DNA of 39,927 bases from Peptococcaceae bacterium (GTDB lineage: Bacteria; Bacillota; DSM-521; Neomoorellales; Neomoorellaceae). The notes under the pieces are model-generated. The model was not told where the DNA came from and searched no databases. It saw only the letters and a list, made by a program, of their open reading frames with translations. The stretch spans positions 1 to 39,927 of the forward strand of contig DOLC01000100.1 of assembly GCA_003509545.1 (NCBI GenBank), in the 5' to 3' direction. Of the stretch, positions 31,874 to 39,831 are shown piece by piece. Made by a program: the position numbers and the translations under genes. Each line of letters begins with the position of its first letter. The first letter of the stretch is position 1.

Positions 31874-31886
31874 CTCACATATATTG
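31859..31886 (+). promoter_or_regulatory. possible sigma-K promoter for dpaAB
   Basis: AC (31859-31860), 17 nt, then CATATATTG (31878-31886) is close to the mother-cell sigma-K pattern AC-N16/17-CATANNNTA, differing in the last base. Bacillus spoVF (dpaAB) depends on sigma-K, so such a promoter is expected here. It would start transcripts about 30 nt before the dpaA start codon. Confidence 0.45.
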
Positions 31887-31925
31887 CAAGTAGTAAGGTG
31901 TCAGCAGGCAGGAGGTCGTTCCGGC

Positions 31926-32819
31926 ATGGGTAAGATGCTGGCGGGGATAAAGATAGCCCTACTGGGCGGTGACGCCCGGGAAATAATCCTCATGCAGGAA
32001 CTGGTTCGCCTGGGAGCCGAGGTACGCGTGGCGGGATATCCGCCGTTGCCGGAACTGAAGGATTGCCTCTTGTTTAAGGAGGCGAGCAATGCCGTCCGGC
32101 AGGTGGATGTCCTCATACTTCCGGTGCCCGGCGCAGATGAGAGGGGTGTCATCAAGGGGACCCTTACCGGCCATACCTTCCGGCTCAATGAAAGCTGGGT
32201 GGACGAGGTACCCCCCGGAACCCTCGTGCTGGTGGGGGTGGCCCGGCCGGTATTGAAAAAGGTGGCCCGGGAGAAGGGCTGGAAGCTGGAAGAAACGGCC
32301 GATAGGGATGAAATGGCCATCCTTAACTCAGTTCCCACGGCCGAGGGGGCCATAATGATGGCCCTCCAGGAGATGCCCGTTACCCTCCACGGCAGCGAAG
32401 CCTTCGTCCTGGGGTTAGGGCGAACGGGTTTGACCTTAGCCCATATGCTGGCCGGAATAGGAGCCAGGGTTACGGTTGTGGACCGGGGAGCGGCCGACCG
32501 GGCTCGCGCCCTGGCCCTGGGCTGGAGGGCTATTTCCTTTGAAGAACTTCCCACGGCCATCGGCTGGGCCCAGGTGGTGTTCAACACCGTGCCAGCTCCC
32601 GTACTGACGGAAGAAGTTCTCGCCGCCGCCTCGCCCCAGTGCCTCATCATCGATCTGGCCAGTGCGCCGGGAGGAACGGATTTCGCTGCTGCCCAGAAAC
32701 TGGGAAAACGGGCTGTGATGGCTCCCGGGTTGCCCGGCAAAGTAGCCCCCCAAACGGCCGGCGAAATCTTGGCCCGGCTGTATCCCCGCTTCATCTTGGA
32801 GGGCCTGGAACGACTGTGA
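31926..32819 (+). CDS. dpaA: dipicolinate synthase subunit A
   Basis: DpaA (SpoVFA) is the dehydrogenase-like subunit of dipicolinate synthase, which oxidises the DapA product to dipicolinic acid, the calcium chelate of the spore core. The protein has 297 aa, the usual length. The N-terminal domain (IKIALLGGDAREIILMQELVRLGAEVRVAGYP) and the central Rossmann motif FVLGLGRTGLTLAHMLAGIGARVTVVDRG are typical, as is LNSVPTAEGAIMMALQE. ATG 31926 follows GGAGG by 11 nt. It pairs with dpaB 23 nt downstream. Together they mark the organism as endospore-forming. Confidence 0.95.
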   Translation: MGKMLAGIKIALLGGDAREIILMQELVRLGAEVRVAGYPPLPELKDCLLFKEASNAVRQVDVLILPVPGADERGVIKGTLTGHTFRLNESWVDEVPPGTLVLVGVARPVLKKVAREKGWKLEETADRDEMAILNSVPTAEGAIMMALQEMPVTLHGSEAFVLGLGRTGLTLAHMLAGIGARVTVVDRGAADRARALALGWRAISFEELPTAIGWAQVVFNTVPAPVLTEEVLAAASPQCLIIDLASAPGGTDFAAAQKLGKRAVMAPGLPGKVAPQTAGEILARLYPRFILEGLERL

Positions 32820-32842
32820 ACCCTACCCGGAGGTGCGTAACA

Positions 32843-33451
32843 ATGCGACTGGTGGGGAAAAAAGTAGGGTTTGCCGTTACCGGGTCTTACTGCACTTTGG
32901 AGAAGGTTGTGCCGGAAATAAGGAAATTGGTGGAAGGAGGGGCCGAAGTATTCCCGATCCTGTCCCGGTCCGTAAAGGAAACAGACACCCGATACGGGAC
33001 GGCCGCCCACTGGCAGGGAGAACTGGAACGGCTGGCCGGCCGCCCGGCCATCACAACTATTGTGGAGGCAGAACCCATCGGGCCGCAAAGGCTCTTGGAC
33101 GTGCTAGTAATCGCTCCCTGTACGGGAAACACCCTGGCCAAGCTGGCCAACGGTATCACCGACTCCCCGGTGCTGATGGCCGCAAAGGCGGTGCTGCGCA
33201 ACCAGCGGCCGGTGGTGGTAGCCATTTCCACCAACGACGGCCTCAGCGCCAATGCGAAGAATCTGGGACTGCTTCTTAATGCCAAAAACATTTACTGGGT
33301 GCCCTTTGGGCAGGATGACCCCTTTAACAAGGCTAATTCCCTAATCGCCGATATGAGTTTAATCGTGGATACCGTCGTAGCCGCCCTGGCGGGCAAGCAA
33401 CTCCAACCTCTCTTGCTGGCTCCTGCCAAGGGGGTGGCCAAAACCTCATAG
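32843..33451 (+). CDS. dpaB: dipicolinate synthase subunit B
   Basis: DpaB (SpoVFB) is the flavoprotein-like subunit of dipicolinate synthase. The 202-aa protein has the fold of phosphopantothenoylcysteine-decarboxylase-type flavoproteins: GKKVGFAVTGSYCTLEKV at the N-terminus and VIAPCTGNTLAKLANGITDSPVLMAAKA in the middle, with ISTNDGLSANAKNLG later. ATG 32843 has GGAGGTG 8 nt upstream; a longer open frame begins inside dpaA but does not match the family. Some Bacillus strains carry an excisable prophage in this gene; here it is intact. Confidence 0.95.
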   Translation: MRLVGKKVGFAVTGSYCTLEKVVPEIRKLVEGGAEVFPILSRSVKETDTRYGTAAHWQGELERLAGRPAITTIVEAEPIGPQRLLDVLVIAPCTGNTLAKLANGITDSPVLMAAKAVLRNQRPVVVAISTNDGLSANAKNLGLLLNAKNIYWVPFGQDDPFNKANSLIADMSLIVDTVVAALAGKQLQPLLLAPAKGVAKTS

Positions 33452-33471
33452 TCTGGAGGGATAGCCAGAGC

Positions 33472-34482
33472 ATGCGGGAACTGAACGTAGCAGTGGTAGG
33501 TACCGGTGCGGTGGGGCAGACCTTTCTGCAAGTGCTGGCCGAGAGGAACTTTCCCGTGGGGAAACTGAAAGTCCTCGCCACCAGCCGGTCGGCCGGGAAG
33601 ACGGTACGGTTCAAAGACCGGGACTATACCGTGGAAGAGACAACCCCGGCTTCCTTTGAAGGAGTCGATCTGGCCCTTTTTGCTGGCGGAGAAGCCAGCA
33701 AACTTTTTGCCCGCGAAGCCACAGCCCGGGGGGCAGTCGTCATCGACAACAGCAGCACCTTCCGGCTGGACCCGGAAGTTCCCCTTGTGGTACCGGAAGT
33801 GAACCCCCAGGACGTCCGGTGGCATAAAGGTATTATAGCCAATCCCAATTGTTCCACCATCCAGATGGTGGTCGCCCTAAAGCCTCTCCACGATGCGGCG
33901 CGTATCAAGCGGGTAGTGGTGGCCACCTACCAGGCGGTTTCGGGCGCCGGCCAGGAGGCCATAGAGGAACTGCGCCAGCAGTCCAGGCAGGTCCTGGAAG
34001 GGGAGCAGGAAATCCGGGGTTCCGTTTTCCCTTACCAGATCGCCTTTAATTGTCTGCCCCATATCGATGTCTTCCTGGAGAACGGCTACACCAAGGAAGA
34101 AATGAAAATGGTCTACGAAACTCAGAAAATCATGGGGGATCCTGGTATCAGGGTTACCGCCACTACCGTGCGGGTACCGGTTTTCAACGGCCACTCGGAG
34201 GCGGTTACCGTGGAAACCGAGAGGAAGCTGACGGCGCAGGAGGCAAGGGAGATTTTGCGCCGGGCGCCGGGGATAGTGGTGGTGGATGATCCCCAGGGCA
34301 AGGCCTATCCCCTGGCCGTCCAGGCTTCCGGCAGGGATGAAGTTTTTGTAGGCCGCATTCGCGAAGATATTTCGGTGGAGAGCGGGTTGAATCTGTGGGT
34401 TGTGGCTGACAACCTGCGCAAGGGAGCGGCCACCAACGCCGTCCAGATAGCCGAGGTTCTACTCCAGGAGGGCCTACTGTAG
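33472..34482 (+). CDS. asd: aspartate-semialdehyde dehydrogenase
   Basis: Asd reduces aspartyl phosphate to aspartate semialdehyde with NADPH, the branch point of lysine, methionine and threonine synthesis. The 336-aa protein carries the nucleotide motif VVGTGAVGQTFLQVL, the catalytic cysteine in ANPNCSTIQ (Cys127), and NCLPHIDVF and VPVFNGHSEAVTVE of the substrate site. It begins at ATG 33472, 20 nt after dpaB. Next to dapG and dapA it supplies the precursor of dipicolinate. Confidence 0.97.
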   Translation: MRELNVAVVGTGAVGQTFLQVLAERNFPVGKLKVLATSRSAGKTVRFKDRDYTVEETTPASFEGVDLALFAGGEASKLFAREATARGAVVIDNSSTFRLDPEVPLVVPEVNPQDVRWHKGIIANPNCSTIQMVVALKPLHDAARIKRVVVATYQAVSGAGQEAIEELRQQSRQVLEGEQEIRGSVFPYQIAFNCLPHIDVFLENGYTKEEMKMVYETQKIMGDPGIRVTATTVRVPVFNGHSEAVTVETERKLTAQEAREILRRAPGIVVVDDPQGKAYPLAVQASGRDEVFVGRIREDISVESGLNLWVVADNLRKGAATNAVQIAEVLLQEGLL

Positions 34483-34499
34483 AAGCGAGGTGAGAACCC

Positions 34500-35705
34500 T
34501 TGCGGGTCCTCATTCAGAAGTTCGGCGGTTCTTCCGTGGCGAAGCCCGAAGACCGCCAAAGGGTAGTACGGCAAGTCCTCAAGGCGCAGCAGGAGGGCTT
34601 TAGCGTGGTGGTAGTGGTCTCCGCCATGGGGCGGCGGGGTGCCCCCTATGCCACCGACACATTACTGGATTTAATTGCGGGCCAGGAGGTGGATAACAGG
34701 GAAAAGGACCTACTTCTTTCTTGCGGCGAGATCATATCCGGTGTGGTCTTGGTAGGGGCCCTGAAGGAGGCGGGCCTGCCCGCTGTATGCCTGACCGGCG
34801 CCCAGGCGGGTATTATTACTGACGGCCGCTTCGGCGACGCCCGTATCATGCGGGTGGAGCCCCAGCGGGTCTTGCGGGAGCTGGAGGCGGGAAGGGTGGT
34901 AGTGGTGGCCGGGTTCCAGGGAGTTTCGGCAGACGGGGAGATCACCACCCTGGGCCGTGGCGGGAGCGATACTACCGCGGCCGCCCTGGGGGTGGCCCTG
35001 GAGGCCGAGGCCGTGGAAATATTCACCGACGTGGACGGCCTCAAGACCGCCGATCCCCGTATAGTGGAAGATGCCAGGACCCTGCGGACCGTAACCTATA
35101 ACGAGCTGTGCCAGCTGGCCTACGAGGGGGCCAGGGTGATCCACCCCCGGGCGGTGGAGATTGCCAGGGAGAAAAACATACCCCTGCGCATCCGCTCTAC
35201 CTTTAACGACGATCCCGGCACCCTGGTGGTGGCCTCCCAGGCGGCCTTCGGGGGCACTCCCATCAGTGGCGACCGGCTGATTACCGGCATCACCAACGTG
35301 GGAGGATTGACCCAGCTTAAGGTGAAGCTGACGGCGGAGAAGACGGCCGGGGAGCTCTTTTCCCGCCTGGCCTCCGAAGGGATAAGCGTAGACTTCATCA
35401 ACCTCTTTCCCCGGGAAGCTATCTTTACGGTGGCCAACAGCGCGGCCCCTCGAGCCTTGGCCGTGTTGAGGGAGCAGGGGTTTAGTGTTGAGGCGCGGCC
35501 TAATTGCGCCAAGGTGGCTGCCGTAGGCGCCGCCATGCGCGGGGTTCCCGGGGTCATGGCGGCCATCGTTACGGCCTTGTCCCAAGAAGAGATTCCCATA
35601 TTGCAGTCCGCCGACTCTTACACCTCCATCTGGTGCCTGGTCGACGAAGGCCATATGGAGAAAGCCGTACGGGCCCTCCACCGCCAGTTTAAACTGAGTG
35701 CCTAA
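34500..35705 (+). CDS. dapG: aspartokinase (DapG/LysC type)
   Basis: Aspartokinase phosphorylates aspartate, the first step of the pathway. The 401-aa protein has KFGGSSVA at the start, VVVSAMGRRG, SCGEIISG, TTLGRGGSDTTAAALG (catalytic domain), EIFTDVDGLKTADPRIV, and two C-terminal ACT domains (about 265-400; ITGITNVGGLTQLKVKL and SCAKVAAVGAAM-like VAAVGAAMRGVPGV). The order asd-dapG-dapA matches the Bacillus diaminopimelate-sensitive isozyme DapG, which is why that name is used; inhibitor type cannot be read from sequence. TTG 34500 follows GAGGTGAG. Confidence 0.93.
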   Translation: MRVLIQKFGGSSVAKPEDRQRVVRQVLKAQQEGFSVVVVVSAMGRRGAPYATDTLLDLIAGQEVDNREKDLLLSCGEIISGVVLVGALKEAGLPAVCLTGAQAGIITDGRFGDARIMRVEPQRVLRELEAGRVVVVAGFQGVSADGEITTLGRGGSDTTAAALGVALEAEAVEIFTDVDGLKTADPRIVEDARTLRTVTYNELCQLAYEGARVIHPRAVEIAREKNIPLRIRSTFNDDPGTLVVASQAAFGGTPISGDRLITGITNVGGLTQLKVKLTAEKTAGELFSRLASEGISVDFINLFPREAIFTVANSAAPRALAVLREQGFSVEARPNCAKVAAVGAAMRGVPGVMAAIVTALSQEEIPILQSADSYTSIWCLVDEGHMEKAVRALHRQFKLSA

Positions 35706-35727
35706 AACTTTCCGGAGGTGATAGTCC

Positions 35728-36612
35728 TTGGTAAAGTGGGGACGTATTCTGACAGCCATGGTGACCCCCTTTAAGGAGACGGGAGAGCTGGATCTAGAGG
35801 GAGCCAAGAAGCTGGCCTCCCATTTGGTGGATCACGGTAGCGACGGCCTGGTGGTGGCCGGTACTACCGGGGAGTCCCCTACCCTGACCCATGAGGAAAA
35901 ACTGGCCCTCTTCGCAGCGGTCAAGGAGGCGGTAGGGGACAAGGCGGTGGTCATCGCCGGCACAGGGAGTAATTCTACCGCCGCCAGTATCGAACTTTCC
36001 CGGGAGGCGGAGAAACTGGGGGTAGACGGCCTGATGCTCGTGGTCCCCTACTACAACCGGCCTTCCCAGGAAGGCCTGTACCGTCACTTTAAGGCCGTGG
36101 CCGAGGCCACCTCCCTGCCCATTATGCTTTACAACATTCCTTCCCGGACCGGGCGCAATATGGAGGCGGACATCACTTTGAAACTGGCCGCCATTGACAA
36201 TGTGGTGGCGGTAAAAGAATCCAGCGGCGACCTGGACCAGGTGACGGCCATTTTGCGGAATGCCCCGGAAGGCTTTATGGTTTACAGCGGAGACGATCCC
36301 CTTACCCTGCCCCTTATGTCCGTAGGTGGATACGGGGTGGTCAGCGTGGCCTCCCATGTGGTAGGGGAGAGCATGAAGGCCATGGTCCGGGCCTACGTCG
36401 AAGGCAATACAGCCCAGGCGGCAGCCATCCACCGGGAGCTTTTCCCCATCTTCAAGGCCCTGTTCGTCACCACCAATCCCGTACCCGTTAAGGCGGCCCT
36501 CAACATGCTCGGCCTGCCGGCGGGTCCGGTACGCCTGCCCCTGGTGGAGGCCACGGCGGCGGAAAAGGAAAGAATAGCCCAGGTCCTCCGGTCTGCGGGG
36601 ATCCTTTCTTGA
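35728..36612 (+). CDS. dapA: 4-hydroxy-tetrahydrodipicolinate synthase
   Basis: DapA condenses pyruvate and aspartate semialdehyde to 4-hydroxy-tetrahydrodipicolinate, the substrate of DapB and of dipicolinate synthase. The 294-aa TIM-barrel protein has the AGTTGESPTLTHEEK loop, Tyr135 in YNIPSRTG and the Schiff-base Lys163 in VAVKESSGD. TTG 35728 follows GGAGGTGA. It ends the dapB-dapA run; the next hairpin with a T-run is at 36705-36736, downstream of a new promoter. Confidence 0.96.
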   Translation: MVKWGRILTAMVTPFKETGELDLEGAKKLASHLVDHGSDGLVVAGTTGESPTLTHEEKLALFAAVKEAVGDKAVVIAGTGSNSTAASIELSREAEKLGVDGLMLVVPYYNRPSQEGLYRHFKAVAEATSLPIMLYNIPSRTGRNMEADITLKLAAIDNVVAVKESSGDLDQVTAILRNAPEGFMVYSGDDPLTLPLMSVGGYGVVSVASHVVGESMKAMVRAYVEGNTAQAAAIHRELFPIFKALFVTTNPVPVKAALNMLGLPAGPVRLPLVEATAAEKERIAQVLRSAGILS

Positions 36613-36646
36613 TGGCAAAAAGTGGTACGTCACCGCGGCGTTATAG

Positions 36647-36675
36647 TTGCTGGGCGGGAGGAAATAGGCTATAAT
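36647..36675 (+). promoter_or_regulatory. sigma-A promoter for rnj
   Basis: TTGCTG (36647-36652), 17-nt spacer and a perfect TATAAT (36670-36675). Transcription should begin near 36682, about 23 nt before the hairpin at 36705. Confidence 0.85.
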
Positions 36676-36704
36676 AATTATAGCTGGTGTTGAGCGGTGT
36701 ATAC

Positions 36705-36736
36705 AAACCGGGCCGGCAGTAAACGCCCGGTTTTTT
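36705..36736 (+). terminator. terminator in the rnj leader (attenuator or dapA terminator)
   Basis: AAACCGGGC (36705-36713) pairs with GCCCGGTTT (36725-36733), with a T-run from 36731 to 36736. It is a full intrinsic terminator yet lies after the rnj promoter and before the rnj ribosome site. It can end read-through from dapA and also stop transcripts from the rnj promoter after about 55 nt. Confidence 0.85.
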
Positions 36737-36767
36737 ATTGGTCAAATTGAGAAACGGAGGTGGATTG

Positions 36768-38432
36768 ATGGGCGAAAACGAGCAAAGGATATCCCTTATT
36801 CCCCTGGGCGGCCTCGGGGAGATCGGCAAGAACATGCTGGTCATACGGTACGGCAACAGTATTTTGGTCATCGACTGCGGTTTGATTTTTCCGGAAGATG
36901 AAATGTTCGGCGTGGATGTGGTCATTCCGGATATCACCTATTTGCTCGAGAACCGGCATATGATCAAGGGTATTATCGTGACCCACGGCCATGAGGACCA
37001 CATCGGAGCGCTGCCCTATGTTCTTCGGGAGATCAACGTTCCGGTATACGGTACCAAGTTGACCCTGGCCCTCATCCAGGCCAAGCTCAAGGAGTACGGA
37101 TTGAGCGGCGTTCGCCTGCACCAGGTGAAACCCCGTGACACCTTGAAGCTGGGCCCCTTCCGCGTAGAGTTCCTGAGGGTTAGCCACAGCATAGCGGACT
37201 CGGTGGGCCTGGCCGTGCATACCCCGGTGGGCACCATAGTCCATTCGGGTGACTTCAAGATAGACCACACCCCTATTGACGGGGAGGTCTTTGATTTTTA
37301 TAAATTCGCCCAGTTGGGGGAACAGGGCGTCTTGGTTCTCCTCTCGGACAGCACTAACGTGGAACGGCCCGGTTTTACCATGTCGGAACGCACGGTGGGC
37401 AACGCCCTCGATGAGGTCATCCGCCAGGCCAAAGGCCGGGTTATAGTCACCAGTTTTGCCTCGAACATTCACCGGGTGCAGCAGGTGATTTCCATCGCCC
37501 ACAAATACAACCGCAAGGTGGCCATTGCGGGCCGCAGTATGGTGAACGTGGTGAACATCGCCGCGGAACTGGGCTATCTAAATATACCGCCGGGAACGCT
37601 GGTGGAATTGGATGAGCTCATCCACCTTCCAAAAAATCGCGCGGTTATCATATCTACCGGCAGCCAGGGAGAGCCCATGTCGGCACTGTTCCGGATAGCT
37701 ATGGGAGAACACCGGCAGGTAGAAATAGTCCCCGGCGATACGGTGATCATTTCCGCCCTGCCCATCCCCGGGAACGAAAAGCTGGTGGCCCGTACCGTAG
37801 ATCACCTCTTCAAGCAAGGTGCGGACGTTTACCACGAAGCCGTGGCCGGGATTCACGTTTCGGGTCATGCCAGCCAGGAAGAGTTAAAACTTATGATCAG
37901 CCTGGTCAAGCCCCGGTTCTTTGTACCCGTCCACGGCGAGTACCGTATGCTCATTAAACACGCCCGCCTGGCCCAGGAGCTCGGTATTCCCGAGGGAAAT
38001 ATCTTCGTGGCCGAGAACGGCCAGGTTCTGGAATTTACCCGTCATAAAGGCCAGGTGGCCGGCCGGGTTCCCGCCGGTCGAGTCCTGGTTGACGGCCTAG
38101 GAGTGGGGGATGTCGGCAACATCGTCTTGCGGGATCGCAAGCAGCTGGCCCAGGACGGCATCCTCATTGTGGTCCTGACCCTTAACAAGGATAACGGAAC
38201 CATCCTGGCCGGTCCCGATATCGTATCGCGCGGCTTCGTCTATGTGCGGGAGGCCGAGGAGCTCCTCGAGGAGGCCAAGGGCAGAGTCCGGCAGGTTTTG
38301 GAGAAGTGCGAGGAACGGAAAATCACCGACTGGTCAACCATTAAGGCCAATATAAGGGATATTCTCGGCAAGTTCCTGTACGAAAAGACCCGGCGCCGCC
38401 CCATGATCCTGCCCATTATCATGGAAGTCTGA
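36768..38432 (+). CDS. rnj: ribonuclease J
   Basis: RNase J is the metallo-beta-lactamase/beta-CASP ribonuclease with 5'-3' exo- and endonuclease activity that leads RNA decay in Firmicutes. The 554-aa protein has IPLGGLGEIGKNM at the start, the metal motif HGHEDH near residue 72, VHSGDFKIDHTP, the beta-CASP part (VIVTSFASNIHRVQQV, ISTGSQGEPMSAL), VHGEYRM and a C-terminal domain. ATG 36768 follows GGAGGTG by 5 nt. Bacillus has rnjB at this place between dapA and tepA; whether this organism has a second RNase J cannot be told, so the neutral symbol is used. Confidence 0.95.
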   Translation: MGENEQRISLIPLGGLGEIGKNMLVIRYGNSILVIDCGLIFPEDEMFGVDVVIPDITYLLENRHMIKGIIVTHGHEDHIGALPYVLREINVPVYGTKLTLALIQAKLKEYGLSGVRLHQVKPRDTLKLGPFRVEFLRVSHSIADSVGLAVHTPVGTIVHSGDFKIDHTPIDGEVFDFYKFAQLGEQGVLVLLSDSTNVERPGFTMSERTVGNALDEVIRQAKGRVIVTSFASNIHRVQQVISIAHKYNRKVAIAGRSMVNVVNIAAELGYLNIPPGTLVELDELIHLPKNRAVIISTGSQGEPMSALFRIAMGEHRQVEIVPGDTVIISALPIPGNEKLVARTVDHLFKQGADVYHEAVAGIHVSGHASQEELKLMISLVKPRFFVPVHGEYRMLIKHARLAQELGIPEGNIFVAENGQVLEFTRHKGQVAGRVPAGRVLVDGLGVGDVGNIVLRDRKQLAQDGILIVVLTLNKDNGTILAGPDIVSRGFVYVREAEELLEEAKGRVRQVLEKCEERKITDWSTIKANIRDILGKFLYEKTRRRPMILPIIMEV

Positions 38433-38489
38433 TCTACTTCTACTGCGAGGGCTGACGGGTGCTTTAATATCCCTGGCCCCTTCAACTGC

Positions 38490-38530
38490 AAGGCCCGAGC
38501 CTGCCTGTGCGGATTCGGGCCTTGTTTTTT
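38490..38530 (+). terminator. intrinsic terminator after rnj
   Basis: AAGGCCCGA (38490-38498) pairs with TCGGGCCTT (38515-38523), followed by GTTTTTT. It closes the rnj transcript before tepA. Confidence 0.9.
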
Positions 38531-38634
38531 GCTCTGCCGGGAGTAAAGGCCTTTCTTCCAGGTCGTATTTTTGTATCCGGCGGCTCCCATACTAAGAGGG
38601 AGGAGTCTAAATTTGCTATTCGGAGGTAGGCCAA

Positions 38635-39048
38635 ATGCAGGACCAACCGCTACAGCCCCCCTCTAAGCAAGAGCCCGACGGCCAGAGGAGACAGGTGACG
38701 GCTCGCCCCGCCAATAGGAAGCTGGAAAATATTAGGGAGTTGGGGCAGATGAACGTTCCGGAAGCGAAGAGCGAGATCCACTGCCTGCCCATCGTGGGGC
38801 AGATAGAAGGGCATCTTGTCCTACCGCCCCAGAATAAGGCTACCAAGTATGAACACGTCCTTCCCCAGCTGGTAGCCGTGGAACAGGACCGGGACATCAA
38901 GGGCCTGCTGGTGGTATTAAATACCGTAGGGGGTGATGTGGAAGCCGGCCTGGCCATAGCCGAAATGCTGGTGAGCATGTCCAAGCCCGTTGTATCCCTG
39001 GTCCTGGGGGGTGGACACAGCATAGGGGTGCCGATTGCACCCAAGTAG
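38635..39048 (+). pseudogene. tepA: tepA (ClpP-like protease), truncated at its 3' end
   Basis: TepA is a ClpP-related serine protease linked to secretion and spore development, normally about 240 aa. The first 135 residues are a fine match: IHCLPIVGQIEGHLVLPPQNKATKYEHV, then LNTVGGDVEAGLAIAEML and the Ser-bearing VLGGGHSIGVPIA (Ser129). Directly after that the reading ends in PK-stop and no further TepA sequence (the expected IHPVR block with the catalytic His) is seen in any frame to the end of the window. The start ATG 38635 has GGAGGT 7 nt upstream, so the break is at about 39042. A protease without His and Asp would be inactive. Rearrangement or insertion is the likely cause; misassembly is the alternative. 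Confidence 0.8.
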
Positions 39049-39133
39049 CAACTAACATTATTTTGTGCTGCCCGATACTGGATTCAAACTTACTTATTTT
39101 ATCACAACATAGCCCAAACTGAGCGAACCATCG

Positions 39134-39167
39134 AAGCGCCGGTTTTACTTGCGCTTTTTTATTTTTT
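39134..39167 (+). terminator. intrinsic terminator downstream of tepA remnant
   Basis: AAGCGC (39134-39139) pairs with GCGCTT (39151-39156), followed by TTTTATTTTTT. The stem is short but the T-run is strong. Confidence 0.65.
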
Positions 39168-39268
39168 AGGGCGTGCCAGGAAGGGAGGTAGGTGGTGCAA
39201 CAGGGGTTATAGAAGATAAACCGTTTGTAGGTGTTCCAGGTCGGGTAGAATCGTGGTATACTGGCATT

Positions 39269-39335
39269 GGTGGCGGTTACCTCCTTTCTGCGTTTCCCCC
39301 CTTGTTTTACCATAAGGGACTGAGGGACCGCCACC
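39269..39335. repeat. 9-bp inverted repeat upstream of the metalloprotease gene
   Basis: GGTGGCGGT (39269-39277) is the perfect reverse complement of ACCGCCACC (39327-39335), 49 nt apart. It lies after a possible -10 box and before the ribosome site of the next gene. It could be a leader stem or a recombination site; nothing decides between these. Confidence 0.5.
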
Positions 39336-39408
39336 TTCAATTTCCACGATTTTTGGGACATCGCCGACCAAGCCACTGGCGTGAAGACGCAAGGAGAGGA
39401 GAGAAGCC

Positions 39409-39831
39409 TTGAAGGCGCTACGGAAGGGTTCGGATCGGAAAGCGTCTAGGCGGCACGGCCTCTCGTTTCAAGAGTTCAGGCGACTTGCGGGCAGGGTGGT
39501 CGACGAGATTCCTTCTCCACTATGCCGCGATCTGAATGGAGGCTTCGTGGTGCTGCCTACCCAGAAGCGGGACGGGGACCTACTTGTCCTGGGGGAGTAT
39601 GTCTGGGACGATCTTGTGGGCCGGCGCATAGTACTCTATTACGGCTCCTTCGCGGCACTCTTGGGAGGTAGCCCCCGCAAGATCTGGGAACGGGAGGTAC
39701 GGGAGACCGTCCGGCACGAGTTGCGCCACCACTTGGAATCGCTGGCAGGGGTTGACGACTTGACACGTGAGGATCTGGAGTTTCTGGAGCGATTTCGTGA
39801 AGGACGCCGTGCGATGAAGAGCGGGGTTTAG
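39409..39831 (+). CDS. zincin-like metallopeptidase family protein
   Basis: A 140-aa protein with HELRH at 103-107 (zinc motif HExxH) in the stretch RETVRHELRHHLESLAGVDDLTRED. This agrees with the small minimal-zincin family PF06262, whose members are cytosolic, about 100-140 aa, and of unknown role. The middle has LLVLGEYVWDDLVGRRIVLYYGSFAALLG, which fits the usual strand pattern before the helix. TTG 39409 follows GGAGAGGAG. It is the only gene after the tepA break and has no functional link to the genes upstream. Confidence 0.72.
   Translation: MKALRKGSDRKASRRHGLSFQEFRRLAGRVVDEIPSPLCRDLNGGFVVLPTQKRDGDLLVLGEYVWDDLVGRRIVLYYGSFAALLGGSPRKIWEREVRETVRHELRHHLESLAGVDDLTREDLEFLERFREGRRAMKSGV

Larger units (their letters stand above)
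39049..39408. other. intergenic stretch after the tepA break
   Basis: No convincing gene lies here. The first 80 nt are AT-rich, unlike the surroundings. A terminator-like hairpin and an inverted repeat (listed separately) are the only structures found. TATACT at 39257-39262 could be a -10 box, but no good -35 precedes it. The stretch holds the junction between the tepA remnant and unrelated DNA. Confidence 0.6.

Noticed and set aside
31901..33088. 395-codon antisense open frame over dpaA-dpaB
   Set aside because: Long only because of high GC; the + strand proteins match known families along their whole length.
39173..39412. 79-codon frame upstream of the metalloprotease gene
   Set aside because: It spans the inverted repeat, has no family likeness and overlaps the next gene's ribosome site.
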